DNA of 64,000 nt from Shimia_B sp038525525 (GTDB lineage Bacteria; Pseudomonadota; Alphaproteobacteria; Rhodobacterales; Rhodobacteraceae). The position numbers and the translations under genes were made by a program. Under the pieces are notes generated by a model. It had not been told where the DNA came from and made no database searches. It worked only from the letters and a program-made list of their open reading frames with translations. Position 1 is the first letter of the stretch; every line of letters begins with the position of its first letter. The stretch covers positions 372,001-436,000 of the forward strand of contig JBCBHO010000001.1 in the NCBI GenBank assembly GCA_038525525.1, read 5' to 3'. Positions 27,018 to 34,942 of this stretch are shown in pieces.

Positions 27018-27931
27018 TGGGCGCTCCCCATGATATGCGCGATGGCGGTGTCCATGGTTCGGATCACCTCGGCGAGTTCGCGTTTGTCGTCCTTGTTGAG
27101 CGGCTGAAGCGGCCGGCGCGGCGGTCCGGCCTCGATGCCACGCAGCGTGAGCCCGTACTTGATGCATTGCACGAACTTGCCGCCCTGCTCGAGCACGCGC
27201 ATGAGCGGCAGCATGGCCGACATGATGGCACGGCCCTTGGCGAAATCGCCTTCCACCGCGCAGGCTTCGTAAAGCGCGATATGCGCCTCGGGCGCGAAGT
27301 TCGACCCGGCGCAGACCCAACTCCGTGCGCCCCAGGCAAAGAATTCGAGCGCCTGGTCGTCCATCCCGCAGGACAGCGCGATCTGCGGATAGTCGCGCGC
27401 GAGCATGTGCAAACGGTCCGGGTCGCCCGAGCTTTCCTTGATCGCGCGAAAATTCGGAGATCGCCCGAGCCGGTCGAGGCAGGCCTCATCCATGTTCACG
27501 CTCATGCGCCCGGGATAATTGTAGAGCATGACGGGGAGGTTTGCGGCCCGGTCCACGGCGAGGGCATGGAGCGCGATTTCCCGGCCCGTCGGATAGGCAT
27601 AGGGCGGCGTAGCGACGAGGAGCGCGTCCGCGCAGATCTCGCGCGCGGCGCGGGCATAGGCGATGCTGTCTTCCGTCCGGATCGCGCCCGTGCCCACGAT
27701 CATCGGGACGCGCCCTGCGATGAGCGCCTTGCAGCGGGCCATCATGTCGATGCGTTCCTCGCTGGACTGCGCGTAGTATTCCCCCGTCGTCCCGGCCACG
27801 ATGATCCCATGCACCCCCGCGCCGACGAGGTGCTCCACGATCCGCGCCAGCGCCGCCTCGTCGAGAGAGAAATCCGCGCGATAGGGCGTCACCAGCGGGG
27901 TGTAGATGCCTTCAAACTGCATGGTCGTCAT
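27014..27931 (-). CDS. Dihydrodipicolinate synthase/N-acetylneuraminate lyase family protein
   Basis: Class I Schiff-base aldolase/dehydratase barrel, 305 aa. The catalytic tyrosine is in VMLYNYPGRM and the Schiff-base lysine in FRAIKESSGDPDR; the pyruvate-binding GTTGEYYAQS loop is near residue 48. Not lysine-biosynthetic DapA by context: it sits in a catabolic operon under a GntR regulator. Relatives perform hydroxyproline-pathway deamination (pyrroline-4-hydroxy-2-carboxylate deaminase) or sugar-acid dehydration. It overlaps the GntR gene by 20 nt; the ATG at 27922 is an alternative start. Confidence 0.85.
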   Translation of the reverse strand: MTTMQFEGIYTPLVTPYRADFSLDEAALARIVEHLVGAGVHGIIVAGTTGEYYAQSSEERIDMMARCKALIAGRVPMIVGTGAIRTEDSIAYARAAREICADALLVATPPYAYPTGREIALHALAVDRAANLPVMLYNYPGRMSVNMDEACLDRLGRSPNFRAIKESSGDPDRLHMLARDYPQIALSCGMDDQALEFFAWGARSWVCAGSNFAPEAHIALYEACAVEGDFAKGRAIMSAMLPLMRVLEQGGKFVQCIKYGLTLRGIEAGPPRRPLQPLNKDDKRELAEVIRTMDTAIAHIMGSAQ

Positions 27932-28616
27932 CCTTGGGTGCGGGAAGGTCCACCGGAAGCGGGTCCGGCCGGACGAACTGCTCCATGCGGTCCCGGCTCA
28001 GATCCCAGTGCTGGAGCGTGAGATCGACCACGAGCGCTGCGTCCTGCGCCGCTATGGCCGCGATCATCGCGTCGTGCTGCGCAACGGCCCGGCGCACCAT
28101 GCGCGCCTCCGACGGGGCAGCGGGCCGGTAAAAGGTCTGGCTCATCCGGGTGTGATCGATCTGGAGGCGGGCGAGCGCCGCCGAGAGGTAGGGATTGTGA
28201 GCCATGTCGCCGATCAATGCGTGGAAATCATGATTGGCGATGGCGGCCTCGGCCGGATCCTCCTCCAGCGTCGCCGCGGTGAAGCGGGCCTGCGTGGCCT
28301 TCAGCGCCTCGAGCTGGCGCGTCGTACGGTTCTCGGCAGCCAGCCGCGCGATGTTGGCATAGACCATCGGGGCGGTCTGGAAGAACGTCCGCAAGACGGC
28401 GAGATCCATGGAGGCCACTTTCGCGCCCCGGTTCTCGCTTATGACGACGTACCCCTCCCCCTGTAGTCGTTGAAGGACCTCCCGCAGGGGCGTCCGCGAC
28501 ATGCCATACCGCGCGGAAAGCGCGACCTCGTCGAGGTCGAGCCCCGGCGCGAGATCGGTGGACAAAACGCGCAGGCGCAGGTCTTTCAGGCAGTCGGCTT
28601 TGTTGGTCTTGGGCAT
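27912..28616 (-). CDS. GntR family (FadR/FCD) transcriptional regulator
   Basis: First gene of the MttB operon, 234 aa from MPKTNKADCLKDLRLRV; the frame extends to 28664 but that part overlays the operator. N-terminal winged helix LDEVALSARYGMSRTPLREVLQRLQGEG is recognised in two parts (residues ~28-55). The FCD effector domain has its metal/ligand His residues in IANHDFHALIGDMAHNPYL. It likely represses the operon and itself from the paired TGTATnCA sites 13-33 nt upstream of its start. Confidence 0.86.
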   Translation of the reverse strand: MPKTNKADCLKDLRLRVLSTDLAPGLDLDEVALSARYGMSRTPLREVLQRLQGEGYVVISENRGAKVASMDLAVLRTFFQTAPMVYANIARLAAENRTTRQLEALKATQARFTAATLEEDPAEAAIANHDFHALIGDMAHNPYLSAALARLQIDHTRMSQTFYRPAAPSEARMVRRAVAQHDAMIAAIAAQDAALVVDLTLQHWDLSRDRMEQFVRPDPLPVDLPAPKDDDHAV

Positions 28617-28628
28617 AGGTGCACTAAA

Positions 28629-28649
28629 TTGTATGCAAATTGTATACAT
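28629..28649. promoter_or_regulatory. Paired GntR-type operator
   Basis: Two consecutive near-palindromic decamers, TTGTATGCAA (28629-28638) and TTGTATACAT (28640-28649), the latter containing the perfect palindrome TGTATACA (28641-28648). FCD-type GntR proteins recognise TNGTNNNACNA-like dyads. The location directly upstream of the GntR gene fits autoregulation. A similar TGTATGCA core occurs at the other GntR locus in this window (52159 and 52939). Confidence 0.6.
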
Positions 28650-28938
28650 ATTCCTCGCCGTCACATCAAGCCTTCATTCGGGCCGTCGTCGGCAATGACG
28701 AGTTGCGGGACAAAGGGCAGTCGGCACTCGGCCGCAGAACGGCTGCCCGCGTCCATCGATGAGCTCTCCATGATCCCGGCTCGGTCGTGCTGCAGTTGAT
28801 GACGCCATCCCCGTTTTCGACGCTTCGGATCCCACTGCGAAGCTCAAATTCGTTGCGCCGCGGCGACGCCCCTGTCTAAGCTTATCCAAGCGATTTTTAA
28901 GACACGTTTAGCAGCCCAGGCTGCGGGGTGATGCTTCG
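28650..28938. other. Intergenic region between GntR and the exported-protein island
   Basis: About 290 nt. Apart from the operator at its left edge I see no convincing gene. The right end has lower GC (TCCAAGCGATTTTTAAGAC) and a small perfect hairpin GCAGCC-CA-GGCTGC at 28911-28924 shortly before the next start codon. It probably holds the promoter of the 28939 gene. Confidence 0.4.
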
Positions 28939-30297
28939 ATGATGAGATTTGTTTTCGGATTGATTTTCATGGCGTTCGTGGCCTTGGGAGGTGCCTCGAG
29001 TCCGTCCACTGCACAACAGGCGCCGACCGGGAGCGGGTTCGCGACAAAGCTCGATATCCTCGGGCTCGCGCGCTCGCAAAATCTGCAGGCTCCCTATCCC
29101 CGTGCGCTCTATGCCTGGATTCAGGCCAATCCCCAACGCTTCCAGGATCCCAATTTCTACGTCAATTTCATCGCATACCTCCTGTCCACTGCCGATGGCA
29201 TCAGGTGCGACCGGGCGTTTGCCAATGAATTCGAGCGCAATGACTTCTTCAACGGGGTCTTCCAGTACCAGCAGGCGCTTGCGGGGATCATCTCCTCGGC
29301 CCGCCTATCGCAGCGCTACGACCGGCATTTCGGGATCGATACCGGGCAGTACGTCTTCGAAACCCAGACCCTCCCGATCCAGCGCGTGCGTGGGCTCGAC
29401 GCGGGCCTTGGCAGCAACATTTCCGCCACGAATGGGAGAACGACGCCCAGCAACTGCGCGCGCCAGATCTTCCAAGGGACCCCTGTGGACGCCGAGGCCT
29501 TCCCGTGGCGCTTCACGGTCGTCGATGAGAATATCCGACCCAAAGCGCCCAGCTTTCCGTTCCCCGACAAATTACAACTGCCCGCCAGCGACGCGCGGAC
29601 GATATTCGAGACCTTCGGGCGCGATCTGTTTGCGATCGTCAGCTACCAGTTCGTGGCGGCCAACAACGGCGAGTACAAGATCCAGGCCTTCCCAACAGAC
29701 GCGACGCTCTTCGGCCTGTCGGCCTCCTCGGTGGTGCGGATCCTCGAGTTTCGCCATCCGCAGGTCGGCGGTGCGCCGCGGCTCGACATCACAACGCCCA
29801 TGAAGCTGCGGGCCTCCTCCATTTCCCTCGCGGCCACCATCAATTTCGAACAGCAGGATTTTCGCGCCGTGGGAACAGGAACTCGCACCCAGGCGGCCAC
29901 GGGCTTTGCGCCCGTGTCGAGCGTTCCGCTTACCGGCACCGCTGCGGTGGGGCACTCGTCCTTTATCCTGCGGCTTGAATTACCGGGATATAACGCCGAG
30001 TTACCTGGCTTTCTCCCTACCTGGGGAGATGAAACGCCCACGACGCGATACGCGACGGTGTTCGGAAAGGTGGATCTCGGCGTGGAGGGCGTGGGGCAGC
30101 AGCGCTTCCGTGGCACGCTCAAGATTCTCGAGAACGTGCCCCAGCGTGGGTGGATGACCTCCCCCGCTGTCCCCTTCAGGGGCAACTTCGAGCCTGAACC
30201 GGTGGCCGCCAACGAACCCGCCGCACCCGCGGCTCCATCAGCGCCCCTCGTTGAAGACGCAGCGCCTGCCCCGGCCGCCGCGGGGCAAGACGGCTGA
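28939..30297 (+). CDS. Exported protein of unknown function
   Basis: 452 aa, not recognised. Signal peptide (MMRFVFGLIFMAFVALGG, cleavage near STAQQ). Mature regions: a helical part with paired short motifs (YPRALYAWIQANPQRFQDP, NFYVNFIAYLLSTADG), then a beta-rich half (FAIVSYQFVAANNGEYKIQA, VDLGVEGVGQQRFRGTLKIL). It ends in a ~45-residue Ala/Pro/Glu-rich tail. Start: ATG 28939 directly followed by ATG 28942. First gene of an island whose products almost all carry signal peptides. A role in envelope processes is only inference. Confidence 0.75.
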   Translation: MMRFVFGLIFMAFVALGGASSPSTAQQAPTGSGFATKLDILGLARSQNLQAPYPRALYAWIQANPQRFQDPNFYVNFIAYLLSTADGIRCDRAFANEFERNDFFNGVFQYQQALAGIISSARLSQRYDRHFGIDTGQYVFETQTLPIQRVRGLDAGLGSNISATNGRTTPSNCARQIFQGTPVDAEAFPWRFTVVDENIRPKAPSFPFPDKLQLPASDARTIFETFGRDLFAIVSYQFVAANNGEYKIQAFPTDATLFGLSASSVVRILEFRHPQVGGAPRLDITTPMKLRASSISLAATINFEQQDFRAVGTGTRTQAATGFAPVSSVPLTGTAAVGHSSFILRLELPGYNAELPGFLPTWGDETPTTRYATVFGKVDLGVEGVGQQRFRGTLKILENVPQRGWMTSPAVPFRGNFEPEPVAANEPAAPAAPSAPLVEDAAPAPAAAGQDG

Positions 30298-30304
30298 AAA
30301 GAAA

Positions 30305-30328
30305 AAGCGCCGCTCGATGGCGGCGCTT
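30305..30328 (-). terminator. Rho-independent terminator for the FG-repeat gene (possibly bidirectional)
   Basis: Perfect 9-bp stem AAGCGCCGC / GCGGCGCTT with a 6-nt loop. On the minus strand it is followed by a T-rich run (TTTTTCTTTTC), giving a strong intrinsic terminator 20 nt after the stop of the minus-strand gene. It is also just 8 nt downstream of the plus-strand stop at 30297, so it may serve both convergent genes. Confidence 0.8.
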
Positions 30329-30347
30329 CTCAAGCTTTACGAAATCA

Positions 30348-31751
30348 TTAGTTGCTCGGCGGCGCGAAGAGCATTTGCCCCGTGGGCTGCGCGGGAACGC
30401 CCCCCGCCGCTGGCGCCCCAAAGACTGGCTGCTGCACACCCGCCCCGGCCTGACCGCCCACTAGGATCTGAGGCGCGGTCGATTGCGGGACAGCAGGTGC
30501 CGGCGCTGCGGGCGCGGGCTGCTGCCCGGCGCCACTACCGCTGAAGATATCGAGGGTAGATGCCGGCGCCTGCTGCTGCATCGGAGGTTGCGCGTTCAGT
30601 TGGCCGCCTTGCGGGGCAAACTGATTGCCCTGTGCCTGCGGCGCCACGCCGAAAGTCTGCTGCACAGGAGGCTGGCCGGTGCCAAACGTCCCGGCCTGCT
30701 GACCCTGAGGAACACCGAATGTGCCCTGCTGCGTTTGAGCGGGCGGTGCTGCGCCGAAGACCGGCTGCTGCCCACTTTGTTGCTGGGCGCCGAAACCGCC
30801 CTGCTGGGGAACGGTGCCGAATGTCGCCTGCTGCCCTTGTTGCGGGGTGCCGAAGCCGCCCTGCTGGGGCACCGCGCCGAACACGGCCTGCTGACCTTGC
30901 TGTGGTACGGCGCCGAATGTGCCCTGCTGCTGCTGAGGCGCGCCGAAGAGGGCCTGCTGGCCGCCCTGTGGCGCACCGAACCCTTGCTGAGGTGCTCCAA
31001 ACCCCGTTTGCGGCGCGGCTCCGAAAGTCGCTTGCTGCGTGGGCGCTGCACCGAATGGCGATTGCTGCTGCGGCGCGCCGAAGGGCGAGGCGGCCATCTG
31101 CCCCGAGGCCTCGGTCTGCAAGTAGGTCGGAGACCCGAGCCCTGCCGCCTGACGTGCAAGCACGAGCGTCTGAACCGGGGTCAGCTGCCCTTGGGAGAAG
31201 CCTTGGGAGGCCAGAAAGGCCGTCGTGCCGCCCCGTGTGCCGGGCCCCTGTTGACCGTCGATGCCACCGCGGTAGTAGCCGAGGCGCTGGAGCCCTTCCT
31301 GCAGCAGCACGACCTCGTTGCGGTTGAGCGGGCGCGCCGCGAAGGTCACGGGAGCCCCGGCGGCACCACTCACGAGGGCCACGTATTGCGCGCGGGTTAA
31401 CTGCCCGGTCTGCGCCTCGCCCCGGCTCGCTTGCCACTGACCGATCACGCGGCGGCTGTTCTGGCCGAGAATGCCGTCAATGGTGCCGATCGCGTAGCCT
31501 TGGTTGGCAAGGGCGGACTGGATCTCGACCCGCTCGGCCCGCGAAAACTGGCTGTTGAGGCTGGGGGCCTGCTGCCGCACGACGCGCCGGGTGGTCTGCT
31601 GGTTGGATTGTCGATTGCTGCGGACCGCTTCGCTGGCAATGGCCCCGAGAACCGCGCCGAGGAATACGTCCTTGCCATCCGCATGGGCCGGCGCGCTGTC
31701 GAGACCCGACACCAGGGCGGCAACGGCCGCCACGCTCAGATATTTCTTCAT
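30348..31751 (-). CDS. Exported peptidoglycan-binding-like protein with C-terminal FG-repeat region
   Basis: 467 aa. Signal peptide MKKYLSVAAVAALVSGL, cleaved near AHA-DG. Two peptidoglycan-binding-like modules follow: residues ~72-110 (VEIQSALANQGYAIGTIDGI) and ~145-185 (LLQEGLQRLGYYRGGIDGQ). From about residue 222 to the end the sequence is low-complexity Gln/Gly/Pro/Ala with 16 FG dipeptides, as in PFGAPQQ, TFGAVPQQGQQ and GFGTPQQGQQ. This resembles the FG repeats of eukaryotic nucleoporins in composition; homology is not implied. Function unknown. A strong terminator follows. Confidence 0.8.
   Translation of the reverse strand: MKKYLSVAAVAALVSGLDSAPAHADGKDVFLGAVLGAIASEAVRSNRQSNQQTTRRVVRQQAPSLNSQFSRAERVEIQSALANQGYAIGTIDGILGQNSRRVIGQWQASRGEAQTGQLTRAQYVALVSGAAGAPVTFAARPLNRNEVVLLQEGLQRLGYYRGGIDGQQGPGTRGGTTAFLASQGFSQGQLTPVQTLVLARQAAGLGSPTYLQTEASGQMAASPFGAPQQQSPFGAAPTQQATFGAAPQTGFGAPQQGFGAPQGGQQALFGAPQQQQGTFGAVPQQGQQAVFGAVPQQGGFGTPQQGQQATFGTVPQQGGFGAQQQSGQQPVFGAAPPAQTQQGTFGVPQGQQAGTFGTGQPPVQQTFGVAPQAQGNQFAPQGGQLNAQPPMQQQAPASTLDIFSGSGAGQQPAPAAPAPAVPQSTAPQILVGGQAGAGVQQPVFGAPAAGGVPAQPTGQMLFAPPSN
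30375..31090 (-). repeat. Coding repeat: degenerate FG/PQQGQQ units
   Basis: Tandem degenerate units of about 10-20 codons within the FG-repeat gene, with core FGxxPQQGQQ. The DNA repeats are clearest between 30700 and 31000, where segments such as CCCTGCTGGGG and GGTGCCGAATGT recur with small changes. The pattern suggests expansion by recombination or slippage. All units remain in frame. Confidence 0.7.
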
Positions 31752-31799
31752 GAGAACCTCCGAAACTCAAATAACTTGCCCTTGGTTACCATCCCGCCC

Positions 31800-33023
31800 T
31801 CACTCTGGTCCAAGACTTTCATCGACGTCTGGGGCATCCAAAGCCTCCCGTTTGGTCCTGCCGCTTTCCTGAGCCCGCGCCTGCTTTCCCTTGTCCGGCA
31901 GATACGTCCTGAGGATCGCAAGGATCGTGGCCACGAGGCCGAGCACTGTCGCCACCGCCACCGGCACCGCATCCGCCGCGAGCCGCGCGGTCCAGGGTGG
32001 GATGATGTCCGTGGGCTGCCCCCCCACCCGCGTGAAGACGACCGCGCCGAAGAAGGGCTCCGTCGTCACGACGACGTCGAAGGCTCGGTTGCGGAGATCG
32101 AGGTCGGTCAGGAAGGCCCGGGAGACCGGCGCCTCGCTGTCTTCCCGGGCCGAGGTGACACCGGCGATCCGCGCCCAAAACGGCGGCGCGTGGCGCTCGA
32201 AGCTCACCCGGTCACCCGGTAGAAAGGTGGCGTTGGCCACGACCGGGGGAGACTGACCGGGCCGGAGCGTCTGGCGGCTTTCATAGCTGCCCGCGCGCAA
32301 GAGATGCGTGTTCGCCGTCGTGGACGGCCCGCCCACGATCACGTAGCCTCGCAGGGCCAGAACCGTACGCTCGCCCTCCATGAAGTAGGGTATGCGCAGA
32401 ATGCTCCCGGAAAGAACGAGCGCCCGCTTCGCAAAGCCACCATCCTCGAAGTCGATTGCAACTTGCGGTGTTTGTTCCGTCCCCTGCCCGTCCTCCGATG
32501 GTACGGTGGGAGGAAATGTCACCCCGACTTCCACGTAGTCGTCGTCAAAGGCCCGAAACTCGAGGCGATAGCCCTCGGGCCAGGCCACCGTCGCGGCGCG
32601 CAGCGTTTTTGTCTCCTCGCTCGCGTCTTGCTCGGCCGCTTCCGTAGAGGCCTCGGGTGCGGGCGCATTATCACATCGGGGAACATCGGAATTGGGCTGG
32701 ATCGATTCTTCGTCCGTCGTGCCTGCGTCAACGTCGGACGCTTCCTCCTGCTCAGGCGCATTCGCCAACAGACCTCCGGAGGGCACGGTCGCCGCCTTAG
32801 GCGGATAACAGATCAGGATTTCAGGCAGATCCCAGAAGAGCTGGTTGGAGGTCACCTCCACCACGAGCCGCTCGGTCGATGCGGACACGGAGATCGCCTG
32901 CTCGCGCTCTGGGACGTAGTAGAGAAGGATACCGAAGAAGGCGAAGAGCGTGATCAAACGCGCCGCGCCGCCGGTGATCGGCCATCGCAGGAGATCGAGG
33001 AGAAGCCTCCGCCCGTCTCCCAC
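31800..33023 (-). CDS. Membrane-anchored protein of unknown function
   Basis: 407 aa from a GTG start (no clear ribosome site). An N-terminal membrane segment (LITLFAFFGILLYYVPE, ~22-38) leads to a beta-rich, presumably periplasmic body with an acidic, low-complexity stretch (EEASDVDAGTTDEESI). A second membrane segment is close to the C-terminus (VPVAVATVLGLVATILAIL), followed by a charged cytoplasmic tail. No family recognised. It follows the 33040 gene by 16 nt on the same strand, so the two are probably co-transcribed. Confidence 0.65.
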   Translation of the reverse strand: MGDGRRLLLDLLRWPITGGAARLITLFAFFGILLYYVPEREQAISVSASTERLVVEVTSNQLFWDLPEILICYPPKAATVPSGGLLANAPEQEEASDVDAGTTDEESIQPNSDVPRCDNAPAPEASTEAAEQDASEETKTLRAATVAWPEGYRLEFRAFDDDYVEVGVTFPPTVPSEDGQGTEQTPQVAIDFEDGGFAKRALVLSGSILRIPYFMEGERTVLALRGYVIVGGPSTTANTHLLRAGSYESRQTLRPGQSPPVVANATFLPGDRVSFERHAPPFWARIAGVTSAREDSEAPVSRAFLTDLDLRNRAFDVVVTTEPFFGAVVFTRVGGQPTDIIPPWTARLAADAVPVAVATVLGLVATILAILRTYLPDKGKQARAQESGRTKREALDAPDVDESLGPE

Positions 33024-33039
33024 CAGTTTGGAGACAGAA

Positions 33040-33831
33040 TTAGCGATCGGGTCGGCCCAAGTGGAGATTGGCCCGCCGCACGGCGGAGGGCTCTCCCCGG
33101 TAGATGCGGCTGTAGGAGAACTCGATGACGTGGCCGTGCATGCCTCTGATCACGTCGGGGGACATGAGAAGGCGGCATTCGAAGTTGTAGGCCAGCGCCT
33201 CTGGCGCGTTGATCTTGCTGCAAGGCACCGCCGCGCTGACGGGCGCGCCTCCCGGAGCACTTGGCAGCAGCACTGCCTGCGCCTGCAAGCTATCCGCCCG
33301 GGACACGTTGATCAAAAGAACGAGCGTCGCGTTTTGAGCCCCGTCCAATTGCGGCTCGCCGGCCTGGTTCCAGAAATTCACGTAGAAATCCCGGGGCGTG
33401 CCCACCGCCTGGGGTACGTCCCCCTCGCAGGGGCCACGCTCCACGACCACGCCGCCCGTCTCAGGCGTGTTGGCCAAGGCGAGATCGCTCTGCTGATCGT
33501 AGGTGAGCATGCGCTGGGTCCCGGCATTCACGTTCGCTTGAATGTCGAACTCGACCATCGCCGAGTAGTCCCCGGCCATCGAGGTGATCCGGGCGCAGAC
33601 CAATGGCACCTCGGCGCCCGCGGGCAGAAACGCGTGGATTTGTGGCTTCTCGAGCGTCTGCAGGTTTGTCCCGAGCACGTGGAGCCCACGCAACCAGCCC
33701 GCTTTCGAAATGAGCGTGCGGTCCTGCTCCGCCTCGGCCACCACTTTACCAGAGATCGCTTCCGCCTGCTGGGCCTGCGACACAGCGGAGCCGGCAAGGA
33801 CGCAAAGAAATGTTGCAATCAAGGCGCGCAT
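33040..33831 (-). CDS. Exported protein of unknown function
   Basis: 263 aa with a clear signal peptide (MRALIATFLCVLAGSAVSQA). The mature part is beta-rich with several cysteines (PLVCARITSMAGDYSAMVEF, VERGPCEGDVPQ, VPCSKINAPE, NFECRLLMSP), which may form disulfides. No family recognised. It is divergent from the trypsin-like protease gene and heads a two-gene unit with the 31800 membrane protein. Confidence 0.68.
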   Translation of the reverse strand: MRALIATFLCVLAGSAVSQAQQAEAISGKVVAEAEQDRTLISKAGWLRGLHVLGTNLQTLEKPQIHAFLPAGAEVPLVCARITSMAGDYSAMVEFDIQANVNAGTQRMLTYDQQSDLALANTPETGGVVVERGPCEGDVPQAVGTPRDFYVNFWNQAGEPQLDGAQNATLVLLINVSRADSLQAQAVLLPSAPGGAPVSAAVPCSKINAPEALAYNFECRLLMSPDVIRGMHGHVIEFSYSRIYRGEPSAVRRANLHLGRPDR

Positions 33832-33862
33832 TTGCGGTCATCCTCAAAACACTGAATGGAAT

Positions 33863-34942
33863 ATGCGCATTAAGGCCGAAGCCATGGGATTACGGAAGCA
33901 TTTTCTGGCGATAGCCGTCGCCGCTGCCATGGCCGTGCCCAGCGCGCGGGCAGCGGACGTGGCACTGGTGGATGACGGCCTCGGTCAGGCGCTCCTCTTC
34001 GTTCATAATGGCCTCTGTTACGCGGCCTTGCCCAATCATGTCTCGGTCCAGCGGGACCGTGTGGCACTTGCCGTGCCAAATCCGCGTCAGGCCGGTGCGG
34101 CCGAGATCTTCTGGCGTGACCCCGAGACCGATCTGGCCCTCGCCTATGTGGAGGGCGATCTCGCCGGGCGATGCACGATCGAGCTCAGCGCGCTGGGCCG
34201 CGATATCTCAGGCATCCTCCAATCCAACGAGACCGGGCTGGTGAAGAGTGTCCATAGCGGCGGCGGCTTCTTCGACCGCATGGGCGTGTCGCTGGTGGAT
34301 GTGCGGGCCAACGCCTTCTACACGGTGATGAACGAGGCAGGCGTCGAGGGGGAGCTCACGCAGGGTTTTTCCGGGTCGGTCGTCAGCGTCGGTGGCGTCC
34401 TCGCGGGGATCGCTCTGTCCAACGATCCCGACACGCAGCAGGCGAGATTCCTGCGCATGGACAGGGTCTCGGCGCTCGCCCGCGCCAACCTCTCCGGAAA
34501 TCACCCCGCCACACGCGCCATACCGGATAGCGGGACGGGCGGCGCGGGCTTCAGGGTCACGGCCTTCGAGGGGGGCGGGCAAACAGGCGCGACCGCGCTC
34601 GAGCCCGGGTCCCTGACCTCGCCGTGGATCGCGGACTGGCCCGGACGCCCGATTTCATTCGAGATCACGCTGTCGCAAAGCGCGCTCGTGCCGGTCAACC
34701 TCATCGCGCTGCGGACCCAGCCCGCGGAGGCCACGACACCGCCGCGCCGCATCGTCATCGAGGTGGACCGCGGCCTGCCCGGCGCCGCCTTCTGGACGCC
34801 GCTCGCCGCGCCTGACATGTCGCCCACCGGCACATTCGATCTTCGCACCGGCGGCACGGTCGCCCGCCGCGTGCGCGTCTCGATCATGGACGTGTGGTTC
34901 GCGGATCGCCCGCTCAGGCTCGATACGCTCTGGGTCGAGTGA
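33863..34942 (+). CDS. Exported trypsin-like serine protease
   Basis: 359 aa. Signal peptide LRKHFLAIAVAAAMAVPSARA. A chymotrypsin/DegP-like domain is readable: His59 in CYAALPNHV, Asp90 in ETDLALAYV, and Ser170 in TQGFSGSVV, followed by LAGIAL where trypsins have the substrate-pocket strand. The oxyanion motif is GFSGS in place of GDSGG. About 140 beta-rich residues follow with no known domain (ISFEITLSQSALVPVNLIAL). Start is ATG 33863, with ATG 33884 as an alternative; the longer upstream frame is antisense to the 33040 gene. Confidence 0.72.
   Translation: MRIKAEAMGLRKHFLAIAVAAAMAVPSARAADVALVDDGLGQALLFVHNGLCYAALPNHVSVQRDRVALAVPNPRQAGAAEIFWRDPETDLALAYVEGDLAGRCTIELSALGRDISGILQSNETGLVKSVHSGGGFFDRMGVSLVDVRANAFYTVMNEAGVEGELTQGFSGSVVSVGGVLAGIALSNDPDTQQARFLRMDRVSALARANLSGNHPATRAIPDSGTGGAGFRVTAFEGGGQTGATALEPGSLTSPWIADWPGRPISFEITLSQSALVPVNLIALRTQPAEATTPPRRIVIEVDRGLPGAAFWTPLAAPDMSPTGTFDLRTGGTVARRVRVSIMDVWFADRPLRLDTLWVE

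Noticed and set aside
30600..31090. Possible CRISPR-like repeat array
   Set aside because: Units are degenerate, of variable length and remain in frame as FG/PQQ codons; no constant repeat with unique spacers.
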